Notes under the pieces: model-generated
Told to the model about the DNA's origin: nothing
Seen by the model: the letters and a program-made list of their open reading frames with translations, nothing else
Database searches by the model: none
NCBI RefSeq assembly: GCF_001429165.1
Contig: NZ_LMIR01000004.1
Span: forward strand, 248,001-312,000
From: Agromyces sp. Root81
Lineage (GTDB): Bacteria > Actinomycetota > Actinomycetes > Actinomycetales > Microbacteriaceae
Reading direction: 5' to 3'
DNA length: 64,000 nucleotides
Position numbers and translations under genes: made by a program
Part shown: positions 28,482 through 37,371 of the stretch, piece by piece
Position numbering within the stretch: the first letter of the stretch is position 1
How the letters are laid out: each line of letters opens with the position of its first letter

Positions 28482-30461
28482 ATGCGCGCAGTACGCAAGT
28501 GGTCCGCGACGCTCACGATCGTCGCAGGGATGGTGATCGGCACCGGCGCGACCGGCCTCGCCTGGGCTGAGGACCCCGTCTCGTTCCCGCCGTCGTCGCC
28601 CGTGGTCGACACCGTCGACGCTCTGGGAGGCGGTACCGACGAGGTCGTCGCCGCACTCGACGCCGCTGCCGACCGCAGCGGCCGCCAGCTCTTCGTCGCG
28701 TATGTCTCGACCTTCACGAACCCCGCTTCGGCGGCCGAATGGGCCGACGAGACGGCGATCGCCAGCAACATGGGCAGTGAGGACTACCTGCTCGCCGTGG
28801 CCGTCGACGGCGGCGCCTACTACCTGTCGGCGGCGAGCGACGCCTCACTCTCCCCCGAGGAGCTCGACCGCATCAGCCTCGAGGTCATCGAGCCGGAGCT
28901 CCACGACGGCGACTGGGCCGGTGCTGCGGTCGCGGGCGCGAACGCCATCGCCGGCGACGCCGCCGGTGGCGGAGGCGGAGGCGGCTGGGGCTTCGTGTGG
29001 TTCATCGTGATCGCCGCGGTCATCGTGGTGATCATCGCGATCGTGCTGTCACGGCGCAAGAAGAAGCGTGACGCGGCCTCGGGCGAAGGCCGGGTGCCGC
29101 TTCCCTCGATCGATGAGCTGCGCCGCCAGGCCGGCAGCGCCCTCGTGCAGGTCGACGACGCGGTGAAGACGAGCGAGGAGGAGCTCGGCTTCGCCGTGGC
29201 CTCCTACGGCGAGGCCTCGACCGAATCGTTCCGCACCGCGCTCGACACTGCGAAGGCGAAGGTCGCCCAGGCGTTCACCCTGCAGCAGCAGCTCGACGAC
29301 GCGACCCCCGATACCGACGAGCAGCGTCGCGAGTGGTACGGCGGCATCATCCGGCTCACGACGGAGGCCGATGCGCTCCTCGACGAGCAGGCCGAGCAGT
29401 TCGACGAGCTGCGTGCGCTCGAGCGCGATGCACCGGCGCAGCTCGCCCGCGTGCAGGAGGCGGCGACCGCCGCCGAGGCGACCATCGACCCGGCCGAGCA
29501 ACGTCTCGCCGCGCTCGGCACGCAGTACGCGGCATCCGCCACCGCCCCCGTCGGCGACAACCTGACGCAGGCGCGATCGCGCATCGGCTTCGCCCGCGAG
29601 GCGCTCGCGGCCGCGAGCGCCGACGTGGCGTCGGGCGACGCGGCGCAGGCCGCGGTCGGCATCCGCGCGGCCGAGGAGGCGGTCGACCAGACCGCGCTGC
29701 TGACGGCGGCGGTCGAGCGGCTCGCCGTCGATCTCGCGGCCGCCGACACGGCGGTGGCCGCCGGCGTCGACGACCTCGATCGCGACGTCGTGACCGCCAG
29801 AGGGCTGCAGAACGCCGACGCGGCGGCGATCGCCGATCGGGTCGCGGCGGAGTCCGCGTCGATCCGGGCAGCGATCACCGCACCCGGGCGCGACCCGATC
29901 GCCCTGCAGGCGAGGCTCGAGCAGGTCGACGCCGAGATCGACGGCACGATCCAGAGCGTGCGGGATGCCGCGGAGCAGGCCGCCCGCGTGCAGGCGCAGC
30001 TCTCCCGGTCGCTCACGAGCGCGAGGTCGCAGGTGCAGGCCGCCGAGGACTACCTCGTCGCCCGGCGCGGTGCGATCGGCGCGGAGGCGCGCACCCGTCT
30101 GGCCGAGGCCGGGCGACTCCTCGTCGAGGCCCAGGGCGGCGCAGCGACCGACCCCGCCGCCGCGCTGGCGTCCGCCCAGCGCGCGGAGCGACTCGCGGCG
30201 GAGGCCATGTCACTCGCCCAGCGCGACGTCGGCGGCTTCGGCGGCATGAGCGGCGCCGGCATGAGCGGGTACGGCGGCGGCGCCGGCGGCTCGGGCGGCG
30301 GCGATGTCTTCGGCGCGGTGCTCGGCGGCATCCTCATCAACTCGGTGCTCGGCGGCGGGGGCGGCGGCGGCTTCGGCGGCGGGCGCAGCAGTGGCCGCTC
30401 CGCCGGGAGCTTCGGCGGCTCGGCGACGCGCTCCCGGCGCGGAAGCGGAGGCCGATTCTGA
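28482..30461 (+). CDS. TPM-domain membrane protein, partner of PspA
   Basis: Role not established. From ATG 28482, with GGGGAAAGG upstream, the product is 659 residues. It has a signal peptide (residues 1-29), then a TPM domain with YVSTFTNPASAAEWADETA, followed by a Gly-rich linker. One membrane helix (WGFVWFIVIAAVIVVIIAIVLS) lies near residue 175, and RRKKKR marks the cytoplasmic side. About 370 residues of Ala-rich coiled-coil helix and a C-terminal Gly/Ser/Arg-rich tail follow. This arrangement recalls YgcG-type proteins. PspA lies 78 nt downstream, so a joint envelope-stress role is likely but inferred. Confidence 0.82.
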   Translation: MRAVRKWSATLTIVAGMVIGTGATGLAWAEDPVSFPPSSPVVDTVDALGGGTDEVVAALDAAADRSGRQLFVAYVSTFTNPASAAEWADETAIASNMGSEDYLLAVAVDGGAYYLSAASDASLSPEELDRISLEVIEPELHDGDWAGAAVAGANAIAGDAAGGGGGGGWGFVWFIVIAAVIVVIIAIVLSRRKKKRDAASGEGRVPLPSIDELRRQAGSALVQVDDAVKTSEEELGFAVASYGEASTESFRTALDTAKAKVAQAFTLQQQLDDATPDTDEQRREWYGGIIRLTTEADALLDEQAEQFDELRALERDAPAQLARVQEAATAAEATIDPAEQRLAALGTQYAASATAPVGDNLTQARSRIGFAREALAAASADVASGDAAQAAVGIRAAEEAVDQTALLTAAVERLAVDLAAADTAVAAGVDDLDRDVVTARGLQNADAAAIADRVAAESASIRAAITAPGRDPIALQARLEQVDAEIDGTIQSVRDAAEQAARVQAQLSRSLTSARSQVQAAEDYLVARRGAIGAEARTRLAEAGRLLVEAQGGAATDPAAALASAQRAERLAAEAMSLAQRDVGGFGGMSGAGMSGYGGGAGGSGGGDVFGAVLGGILINSVLGGGGGGGFGGGRSSGRSAGSFGGSATRSRRGSGGRF

Positions 30462-30539
30462 ACCACCCGACCGCCTACTGACCTCCGACCGACCACGAAC
30501 CGGCACGACCGAACCCTGATCACCACGAAAGGAACGACC

Positions 30540-31277
30540 ATGGCAAAGCAGTCCATCTTCGGACGGATCTCGCAGCTCCTGCGAGCCAACATCAACGGCC
30601 TCATCGACCAGGCGGAAGACCCGCAGCTGATGCTCGACCAGATGGTGCGCGACTTCACGAACTCCATCGCCGACGCCGAGGCCGCCATCGCCGAGACGAT
30701 CGGCAACCTGCGCCTCCTCGAAGACGACCACCGCGAAGACGTCGAAGCCGCGCGCGAGTGGGGCGAGAAGGCCGTCGCAGCGAGCCGCAAGGGCGATGAA
30801 CTGCGCTCGGCCGGCGATGCATCCGGTGCCGACAAGTTCGACAACCTCGCGAAGGTCGCGCTCAGCCGCCAGATCTCCTCCGAGAACGAGGCCAAGTCGG
30901 CCGAGCCGCAGATCGCCGCGCAGACCGAGGTCGTCGACAAGCTGAAGTCGGGCCTGAACGGCATGAAGGAGAAGCTCGTCCAGCTGCAGAACAAGCGCTC
31001 CGAGCTCGTCGCCCGTGCGAAGACCGCTCAGGCGCAGAAGCAGGTGCACGACGCCGTCAAGTCGATCGACATCCTCGACCCCACGAGCGACATCGGCCGA
31101 TTCGAGGACAAGATCCGCCGCGAGGAGGCGGTCGTCCGCGGCCAGGCCGAACTCGCCGCGTCGAGCCTCGACTCGCAGTTCAACGAGCTCGACGACCTCG
31201 GCGAGCTCACCGAGGTCGACGCCCGGCTCGCCGCGCTGAAGGCTGGCGGCTCCGGCCAGGGCGCCCTCGGCGGCTGA
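30540..31277 (+). CDS. pspA: PspA/IM30 family phage-shock protein
   Basis: Peripheral membrane protein that polymerises on damaged inner membranes and protects the proton gradient. The 245-residue product, starting MAKQSIFGRISQLLRANING, has the N-terminal amphipathic helix. The first long hairpin carries DQAEDPQLMLDQMVRDF, followed by the coiled-coil helices usual for ESCRT-III-like PspA. It has AAAGGA before its ATG. The TPM-domain gene precedes it, and a strong terminator follows. Confidence 0.94.
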   Translation: MAKQSIFGRISQLLRANINGLIDQAEDPQLMLDQMVRDFTNSIADAEAAIAETIGNLRLLEDDHREDVEAAREWGEKAVAASRKGDELRSAGDASGADKFDNLAKVALSRQISSENEAKSAEPQIAAQTEVVDKLKSGLNGMKEKLVQLQNKRSELVARAKTAQAQKQVHDAVKSIDILDPTSDIGRFEDKIRREEAVVRGQAELAASSLDSQFNELDDLGELTEVDARLAALKAGGSGQGALGG

Positions 31278-31305
31278 GCCGGGAGCCCGGGACCGTTCGG
31301 ATGAC

Positions 31306-31343
31306 ACGGCCGCGTCGCGCGAGGATTCGCGCGGCGCGGCCGT
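31306..31343 (+). terminator. Terminator of the TPM-pspA operon
   Basis: A 17-bp stem (31306-31322 with 31327-31343, one T-G pair) closes a 4-nt loop GGAT. It starts 28 nt after the pspA stop and is among the strongest hairpins in the window. Confidence 0.85.
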
Positions 31344-31412
31344 TCCCGTGTCCGCCGGGTGCAGCGACGGTGGAGGCTCCCCCGGGCAGGCGCGAACGGC
31401 CGCCGCTCGCGC

Positions 31413-31418
31413 GATACT
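31413..31418 (+). promoter_or_regulatory. Candidate -10 of the arginase-family gene
   Basis: GATACT lies 7 nt before the ATG at 31426. GAGGA is also present but only about 2 nt from the ATG, too close to serve as a Shine-Dalgarno, so a leaderless start is likely. Confidence 0.4.
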
Positions 31419-31425
31419 TGAGGAC

Positions 31426-32277
31426 ATGCCCGCAACGTTCGTGGTGGTCCCGCTCTGGCAGGGATCCGTCTCCTCCCGTGCCATGAGCCACGCCGACGGC
31501 GCCGACGCCATCCTCGGCGATCTCCCGACCTCGTCGACCATCGTCGTCGAGGTGCCGGTCGAGGCCGGTGAATCGCTCGGCACCGGCGTGCAGCGGTACA
31601 GCACGCTCGTGCGCGTGCGCGAGCGCACCGCCAAGGCACTCGCCCGCGTTCCCGACTGGGCGCTCACGATCGGCGGCGACTGCGGCGCATCGCTCGCGTC
31701 GGTCGGTCACGCCTCCGCGCGCGCCGACGGCGACCTCGCCGTGCTCTGGCTCGACGCGCACCCCGACCTGAACACGCCCGAGTCGTCGCCGTCGGGCGGC
31801 TTCGGGGGCATGACGCTGCGGGCGATCACCGGCGAGGGCGCCGAAGGGCTCGCCCTCGACCCCGAGACCCGCATCGCGCCCGAGCGGCTCGTGCTCGGCG
31901 GCATCCGTGCCATCGACGACGAGGAGAGCCGGTTCATCGAGGCGCACGACGTGACGACGCTCACCGTCGAAGACCTCTCCGACCCATCGGTCGTGGTCGC
32001 CGCCCTCGAGGCGACCGGCGCCTCGCAGGTGTTCATCCACATCGACCTCGACGTGCTCGACCCGGCGGCGCTCGCCGGGCTCTCGTACCCGATGCCCTTC
32101 GGCATCGGTGCCGCCGAACTCGTGGCGCTCCTGCGCGCCGTCGCAGCCCGCTTCCCCATCGCGGGCGCGGCCATCGCCGGATTCGCGCCGGCGTCACCGC
32201 AGGCGGCCGACGACGACCTGCCCACGATCCTGCGACTCGTCGGCGCGCTCACCTCGGCCGCCGCCGCGCCGCGCTGA
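31426..32277 (+). CDS. Arginase/agmatinase-family hydrolase with a Cys metal-ligand substitution
   Basis: Ureohydrolase fold; the substrate is unknown. The 283-residue product carries DAHPDLN (Asp110, His112, Asp114) and DLDVLDP (Asp207, Asp209), which hold the binuclear manganese in arginases. The first ligand motif, usually GGDHS, reads GGDCG with Cys86. Four to five of the six ligands are thus normal, and one is changed. The enzyme may act on a guanidino- or formimino-compound, or bind metal differently. It stands alone between a strong terminator and the flavoprotein operon promoter. A longer frame upstream lacks support. Confidence 0.85.
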   Translation: MPATFVVVPLWQGSVSSRAMSHADGADAILGDLPTSSTIVVEVPVEAGESLGTGVQRYSTLVRVRERTAKALARVPDWALTIGGDCGASLASVGHASARADGDLAVLWLDAHPDLNTPESSPSGGFGGMTLRAITGEGAEGLALDPETRIAPERLVLGGIRAIDDEESRFIEAHDVTTLTVEDLSDPSVVVAALEATGASQVFIHIDLDVLDPAALAGLSYPMPFGIGAAELVALLRAVAARFPIAGAAIAGFAPASPQAADDDLPTILRLVGALTSAAAAPR

Positions 32278-32306
32278 TCGCCTGCCCCGTGACGCCCTCT
32301 TCTGCC

Positions 32307-32312
32307 TAGGCT
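32307..32312 (+). promoter_or_regulatory. -10 element of the flavoprotein operon
   Basis: TAGGCT followed by GGG lies 45 nt before the ATG at 32358. The same TAGGCTGGG word occurs before cysK (12935) and kgd (62073), pointing to one common promoter class. Confidence 0.6.
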
Positions 32313-32357
32313 GGGCGTCAGGCGTCGGCGAGTGCCGGCACGCCGGAGGGGAACGGG

Positions 32358-33869
32358 ATGGAACGCGAAGTCGACGTCATCGTCATCGGCGGCGGGCCGG
32401 TCGGTGAGAATGCGGCCGATCGGGCTCGAGCCGCCGGGCTCGAGGTCGTGCTGGTCGAACGGGAACTCGTCGGAGGCGAGTGCTCCTACTGGGCGTGCGT
32501 CCCGTCGAAGACGTTGCTGCGCAGCGCCGCCGCACTCCGCGCCGCCCAGCGCGTCGACGGCGCGAGGCAGGCGGCGACCGGCCGCCTCGACGTGCCGGCG
32601 GTGCTCGCCCGACGCGACGACTGGGTCTCCGACTGGAACGACCAGGGCGGCGCCGACTGGCTCGAGAGCATCGGCGTCAGCCTCGAGCGGGGTCACGGCC
32701 GCATCGACGGCGTGCGCCGCGTCGTCGTCGAGCGCACTGGCGGCGAGGAGGTCGTGTACCTGGCCCGTCACGCGGTGATCGTCGCGACCGGGTCCGATCC
32801 CGTGATTCCGCCGATCGAGGGCCTCGCCGAGGCCGCCCCATGGACGAGCCGCGAGGCCACGAGCGTCACCGAACCGCCGGCGAGGCTCGTCGTCATCGGC
32901 GGCGGGGTCACGGGGGTCGAGATGGCGACCGCCTTCGCCGGTTTCGGCACCGAGGTCACCGTGCTCGCCCGCAGCGGTCTGCTCGGCGCCATGGAGCCGT
33001 TCGCCGGAGACGCCGTGGCGAATGGGCTGCGGGGGCTCGGGGCATCCGTTCGCCTCGGCAGTCGGCCCGCCCGTGTCGAGCGCGACGCAAGCGGCGAGGT
33101 CGTCGTCACCCTCGACGACGGCGACGTCCTGACGGCTGACGAGGTCCTCGTGGCCACCGGCCGCCGGCCCCGCTCCGAGCGGCTCGGCCTCGAGACGATC
33201 GGCCTCGAACCCGGCGACTGGATCGCCGTCGACGACACCATGCTCGCCACGGGAGCCACCGGCAACGACGCGCAGCCGTGGCTCTACGCCGTCGGCGACG
33301 TGAACCACCGGGCGCTGCTCACACATCAGGGCAAGTACCAGGCGCGCGGCGTCGGCGACCTCGTCGCCGCGCGCGCCCTCGGCGTGCCCGAGCAGACGCT
33401 GCCGTGGGGCGCACACGTCGCGACGGCCGACCACACGGCCGTGCCGCAGGTCGTGTTCGCCGAGCCCGAGGCCGTCTCGGTCGGCATCACGGCGGCGGGT
33501 GCCGAGCGCGACGGGCGCCGGGTGCGCATCGCCGACGTGTCGTTCGCGTCGGTCAGCGGCGCCGGCATCCTCGCCGACGGCTACGAGGGGCGGGCGAGGC
33601 TCGTCGTCGACGCCGAGCGCGGCACGGTCGTCGGCGCGACGTTCGTCGGGCAGGACGTCGCCGAGCTCCTGCAGTCGGCGACGATCGCGATCGTCGGCGA
33701 GGTGCCGATCGACCGGCTCTGGCACGCCGTGCCGGCCTTCCCCACCATGAGCGAGGTCTGGCTGCGACTGCTCGAAGCCCTCGGCAGACCTGCCGCAGCG
33801 GATGCCTCGGGGCCGGCTGAAGCCGAGCAGGACGCCGCCGACCGCACCGACGACGAGGCGGCGGCATGA
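32358..33869 (+). CDS. FAD-dependent pyridine nucleotide-disulfide oxidoreductase
   Basis: Class I flavoprotein disulfide reductase that moves electrons between NAD(P)H, FAD and a disulfide. The 503-residue product has the FAD motif VIVIGGGPVGENAA at its N-terminus. The redox pair is Cys42-X4-Cys47 in GGECSYWACVPSK, the NAD(P) motif is LVVIGGGVTGVEMA, and the second FAD motif ends LYAVGDVNHRALLTHQGKYQ. The C-terminal dimer domain has AVPAFPTMSE, where lipoamide dehydrogenase has the His-Glu pair. Start ATG 32358 has GGAGGGG. Substrate (lipoamide, mycothione or other) is not resolved. It overlaps the next gene by ATGA. Confidence 0.9.
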   Translation: MEREVDVIVIGGGPVGENAADRARAAGLEVVLVERELVGGECSYWACVPSKTLLRSAAALRAAQRVDGARQAATGRLDVPAVLARRDDWVSDWNDQGGADWLESIGVSLERGHGRIDGVRRVVVERTGGEEVVYLARHAVIVATGSDPVIPPIEGLAEAAPWTSREATSVTEPPARLVVIGGGVTGVEMATAFAGFGTEVTVLARSGLLGAMEPFAGDAVANGLRGLGASVRLGSRPARVERDASGEVVVTLDDGDVLTADEVLVATGRRPRSERLGLETIGLEPGDWIAVDDTMLATGATGNDAQPWLYAVGDVNHRALLTHQGKYQARGVGDLVAARALGVPEQTLPWGAHVATADHTAVPQVVFAEPEAVSVGITAAGAERDGRRVRIADVSFASVSGAGILADGYEGRARLVVDAERGTVVGATFVGQDVAELLQSATIAIVGEVPIDRLWHAVPAFPTMSEVWLRLLEALGRPAAADASGPAEAEQDAADRTDDEAAA

Positions 33870-34333
33870 GCGGCGACGCGAGCGGCATCCGGAGCGGCGC
33901 CGTGAACGGCATCCGGCCCGAGCGTCCGAGCGACCGCACGATCCGCATCCCCCTGACGGACTCCCGCATCAGCCGTCTCGGCTACTGGTGGGCGACCGCC
34001 GTCGGCTTCACGTGGGGCTTCATCTGGAGCACGGGCCCGATCGAGCGCCGGCACGGGCTCATCGTCTTCACCGGCATGCCGAAGTGGACCTTCGGCCGCG
34101 GAGGATCGTGCGTCGGCGGCTGCTACCTCACGAACCGCAACGCCGGCGAGCGCGTGCTCGGGCACGAGGCGGTGCACAAGGAGCAGTGGCTGAAGTACGG
34201 CATGCTCTTCCCGCTGCTCTACTTCGTCGCCGGCCGCAACCCGCTGAAGAACCGCTTCGAGATCGAGGCGGGCCTCGAGGCGGGCGGCTACCTGCCTACC
34301 CCTCGGCGCGGCCGAGCTTCCAGTACCCCATGA
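33866..34333 (+). CDS. Small HExxH protein with paired cysteines, function unknown
   Basis: Unrecognised. The 155-residue product has a zinc-protease-like motif His100-Glu-X2-His104 in LGHEAVHKEQW and a Cys82-X3-Cys86 pair in GSCVGGCYLTN. One or two short hydrophobic stretches are LGYWWATAVGFTWGFIW and YGMLFPLLYFVAG. A late FEIEAGLEAGGY holds two more acidic residues. Relatives are sometimes labelled Fe-S oxidoreductase, without proof that I know of. It overlaps the flavoprotein by ATGA, so a redox link is suggested. Its last 38 bp overlap the 3' end of the convergent siderophore gene. Confidence 0.8.
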   Translation: MSGDASGIRSGAVNGIRPERPSDRTIRIPLTDSRISRLGYWWATAVGFTWGFIWSTGPIERRHGLIVFTGMPKWTFGRGGSCVGGCYLTNRNAGERVLGHEAVHKEQWLKYGMLFPLLYFVAGRNPLKNRFEIEAGLEAGGYLPTPRRGRASSTP

Positions 34334-35234
34334 AGGCGACTCGGCGCCGATCGACGCCGAGTCCCTTCACGAGGTGGCGGCGCAGCGTCGTGATCGCGGT
34401 GGCCTCGCCGGCGAGCCAGGCGTAGACCCCGCCGTCGTCGGCGGCCGCGGGCGCCTCCCAGACGAGGTCGTCGTCGTCGAGCGCGGGCAGTTCGCGCGCG
34501 GTCGCCGGGGCCGCGGCCGGCACGGCGGCCGCGGCGGGGTCGGCGGCGACCCACGCGTCGGCCCACGCGGTGACCGCTTCGACGAGGCGCGCGCCGTACC
34601 CGGGCTCGCCGTCGTGCCCGTGCGCTGCGGCGTCGCGGGCCAGCCAGTGCACCGCGACGCCGGACGGACCGCGCAGCTCGAGCGCGTCGGCGGCCTCGGG
34701 CACCTCGAGGAACACCGCTCCCCGGGAGTCGTCGGGCAGCTGTTCGAGGATCGCGCCGACCGCGGGCACCGCGGTCTCGTCGCCCGCGATGAGCAGGGTG
34801 CCTGCGGCGCCCGGGCGCCACTCCCATCCGCCCGACTCCTCCTCGCTCGTCGCATCGGGCGCGATGACGAGCAGGCGGTCGCCCGGCTTCGCCGTGCCGA
34901 TCCACCGCGACGCGGGGCCGCTGTCGCCGTGGGCGACGAAGTCGACGTCGAGCTCCCCCGCCGCGGGCCGCGCCTCGCGGATCGTGTACGTGCGGATCGG
35001 GTTGCGGCGCTCGTCAGGCAGGGCCCGCCACGCCGAGTACCAGTCGCCCTCGAACGGCACGTGGTCGTATCCGCTCGACGCGAGCGGGAGCACGACCTTG
35101 ATGCGCTGGTCGGGGCCGTCCCAGCCGAGCTCCCTCAGGTCGTCGGAGCGGAACGTCACGCGCACGAAGTGCGGCGACATCCGCGTGATCTGGGCGACCT
35201 GGGTGTCGAACACTCGGTATCCGGGCTTGGCCAT
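34296..35234 (-). CDS. Siderophore-interacting flavoprotein reductase (SIP family)
   Basis: Cytoplasmic FAD enzyme that reduces ferric siderophores to free iron. From ATG 35234, with GGAAGAGAG upstream, the product is 312 residues. The FAD domain has RIKVVLPL, RTYTIREARPAAGELDVDFVAHG and the PASRWIGTAKPGDRL loop. The NAD(P)H domain has LLIAGDETAVPAVGAILE, and the C-terminus ends RRRVAFMGYWKLGRAE, all typical of the ViuB/SIP family. It is last in the iron operon and would release iron from the imported siderophore. Confidence 0.92.
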   Translation of the reverse strand: MAKPGYRVFDTQVAQITRMSPHFVRVTFRSDDLRELGWDGPDQRIKVVLPLASSGYDHVPFEGDWYSAWRALPDERRNPIRTYTIREARPAAGELDVDFVAHGDSGPASRWIGTAKPGDRLLVIAPDATSEEESGGWEWRPGAAGTLLIAGDETAVPAVGAILEQLPDDSRGAVFLEVPEAADALELRGPSGVAVHWLARDAAAHGHDGEPGYGARLVEAVTAWADAWVAADPAAAAVPAAAPATARELPALDDDDLVWEAPAAADDGGVYAWLAGEATAITTLRRHLVKGLGVDRRRVAFMGYWKLGRAEG

Positions 35235-35262
35235 GCGAACTCTCTTCCGTGGGAATGGCGGG

Positions 35263-37371
35263 TCAGGCGCTCCGGCGCGAACGCCACAGCAGCCAGACGA
35301 AGTAGGGGGCGCCGACGACGGCGGTGAGGAGGCCAGCGGGCAGCTGCGCCGGGGCGATGACGGTGCGTCCGAGGGTGTCGGCGACGCACACGAGCAGCGC
35401 CCCGAGCAGTGCCGCGAGCGGCAGCACGAGCGCGTGGCGGGACCCCACGAGCGCTCGCGCCGCATGCGGCGCGACGAGACCGACGAAGCCGATGACGCCC
35501 ACGGCCGAGACGGCGGTCGCCGTGAGGGCGACGCTGACGGCGAGCAGGCCGAGCCGAGCCGAGCCGAGTCGCACGCCGAGCACCCGCGGGGTGTCGTCGT
35601 CGAACGCGAGCAGGTCGAGCTCCCGGCGCGCAGAGACGAGCAGGGGCACGGCGACGAGGATCACGATCGCGAGCGGGATGAGCTGCGGGAAGGTGCGCCC
35701 GTACGTCGAGCCCGACATCCAGGTGAGCGCCTTCGCCGCGTTGTACGGGTCGGTCGCGATGATCAGCATCGAGGTGATGGCTCCTGCGGCCGCCGAGACA
35801 CCGAGGCCGATCAGGATGAGCCGGGTCGAGGCGAGACCGCCGCGCATCGCGAGCCCGAAGACGATGAGCGCGGCGAGCGCGGCACCGGCGAGGCCGCCGA
35901 TCGTGACGCCGAGGAACGTCGCGAACGGCCAGAAGGTGATCACGAGCACCGCGCCGACGCCGGCTCCCCCGGTGACGCCGAGGATGGCAGGTTCGGCGAG
36001 CGGGTTGCGCGAGACCGCCTGCACGACCGTGCCGGCGAGCGCGAGGGCGGCACCGGCGAGGATCGCGGCGGCGACCCTCGGCGCACGGGTGTTCATCACG
36101 AACTCGACGAGCGGCCCGGCTTGCCCGGTCGCCCAGTTGAGCACGTCGCCGCCGAGCATCTTGGCGTCGCCGAGCAGGAGCGAGACGAACGCGAGCACGA
36201 CCAGCAGCACGGCGGATGCCGCGATCACGAGCCCGCGACCACGGGGCGAGAGCCCGGCGCCGATGACGAAGCCGGTGCCGCTCTCGGAGGAGGCGCGAGC
36301 CCGAAGCGCCAGGGCGATGAGGAACACCGCGCCGAAGATCGTGGTGACGACTCCCGTGGGCACCTCGACCGCCGCTTGCCCGCCGAACGCGAGACGCAGC
36401 AGCACGTCGGCGCCGAGCACGACGATGACGCCCATGACGGCCGCGGCGGGGATGAGCAGGACGTGCTTCTGCATGCCCGGCACGCGCACGGCGATGAGCC
36501 GCACGATGGCGGGAGCCGCGAGGCCGACGAAGCCGATCGGCCCTGCGACCGTGACCGCCGCCGCCGAGAGCAGCACGGCGATGAGGAGGCCGACGAGTCG
36601 CGTGCGCCGCACCTGAACGCCGAGCACCGTCGCCGTGTCCTCGCCGAGCGCGATGAGGTCGAACTGGCGGGCGAAGAGGAAGAGTACGGCGACCGCGAGC
36701 AGCACGACGGGCCCGAGCTGGAGCATGGGGGCCATGCCCGTCTGCGCGAGCGTGCCGTTGCCCCACGAGTAGAGGCCCTCGGTGCGCTCGGGGAAGAGCA
36801 GGAGCAGCATCGTCGTGAGCGCCGTGAGCGCGAGGGCGATGGCGGATCCGGCGAGCACGAGGCGCACGGTGCCGCCGCCGCGACCGCCGCCCGCCGACAG
36901 CGCGAGCACGACGCCCGCTGCGGCGAGGCCGCCGACGAAGGCGACGACGCCGCCGCCCGCGACCGGGAGGACGATGCCGAACGCCGCGACCGCGACCACG
37001 GCGAGGTAGGACCCCGCATTGACCGCGAGTGTGTCGGGCGAGGCCAGCACGTTCCGCGAGATGCTCTGCATCACGAGCCCGGCCACGCCGAGGGCGATGC
37101 CGATGAGCACGCCGGCGGCGAGACGCGGCATCCGTGAGGCGAGGAGTACTGCGGCCGACTGGTCGTCGGAAGCACCCGTGAGCAGCCCGAGCAGCTCGGG
37201 CAGGCCGACATCGGCCGAGCCCTGCGTCACGTGCACCGCGGCGAGCAGCGTCGCGACGACGAGCCCGAGCGCGATCAGGAGCACCGCGCCGAGGCGGGGC
37301 CGGGGGGCCCCGCCTCGGGCGGGAATCAGCGCTTCAGCCTGTTCAGCCGGCAAGGGTGGCGACGACGGCAT
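35263..37371 (-). CDS. Fused double FecCD-type iron-siderophore permease
   Basis: Membrane channel of the siderophore importer, with two permease halves fused in one 702-residue chain as in FhuB. The first half spans about residues 28-345 and the second about 360-700. Each has some ten helices and a FecCD-type stretch (GFVGLAAPAIVRLI and GFVGLVAPHAARALVG) at the coupling helix. The ATG at 37371 lies inside the end of the binding-protein gene, a 29-nt overlap. Partners are the ATPase and lipoprotein of the same operon. Confidence 0.94.
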   Translation of the reverse strand: MPSSPPLPAEQAEALIPARGGAPRPRLGAVLLIALGLVVATLLAAVHVTQGSADVGLPELLGLLTGASDDQSAAVLLASRMPRLAAGVLIGIALGVAGLVMQSISRNVLASPDTLAVNAGSYLAVVAVAAFGIVLPVAGGGVVAFVGGLAAAGVVLALSAGGGRGGGTVRLVLAGSAIALALTALTTMLLLLFPERTEGLYSWGNGTLAQTGMAPMLQLGPVVLLAVAVLFLFARQFDLIALGEDTATVLGVQVRRTRLVGLLIAVLLSAAAVTVAGPIGFVGLAAPAIVRLIAVRVPGMQKHVLLIPAAAVMGVIVVLGADVLLRLAFGGQAAVEVPTGVVTTIFGAVFLIALALRARASSESGTGFVIGAGLSPRGRGLVIAASAVLLVVLAFVSLLLGDAKMLGGDVLNWATGQAGPLVEFVMNTRAPRVAAAILAGAALALAGTVVQAVSRNPLAEPAILGVTGGAGVGAVLVITFWPFATFLGVTIGGLAGAALAALIVFGLAMRGGLASTRLILIGLGVSAAAGAITSMLIIATDPYNAAKALTWMSGSTYGRTFPQLIPLAIVILVAVPLLVSARRELDLLAFDDDTPRVLGVRLGSARLGLLAVSVALTATAVSAVGVIGFVGLVAPHAARALVGSRHALVLPLAALLGALLVCVADTLGRTVIAPAQLPAGLLTAVVGAPYFVWLLWRSRRSA

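Noticed and set aside
35324..36616. Open frames on the plus strand over the fused permease
   Set aside because: They are repetitive Ala/Arg/Thr-rich shadows; the minus-strand permease has a clear family match.
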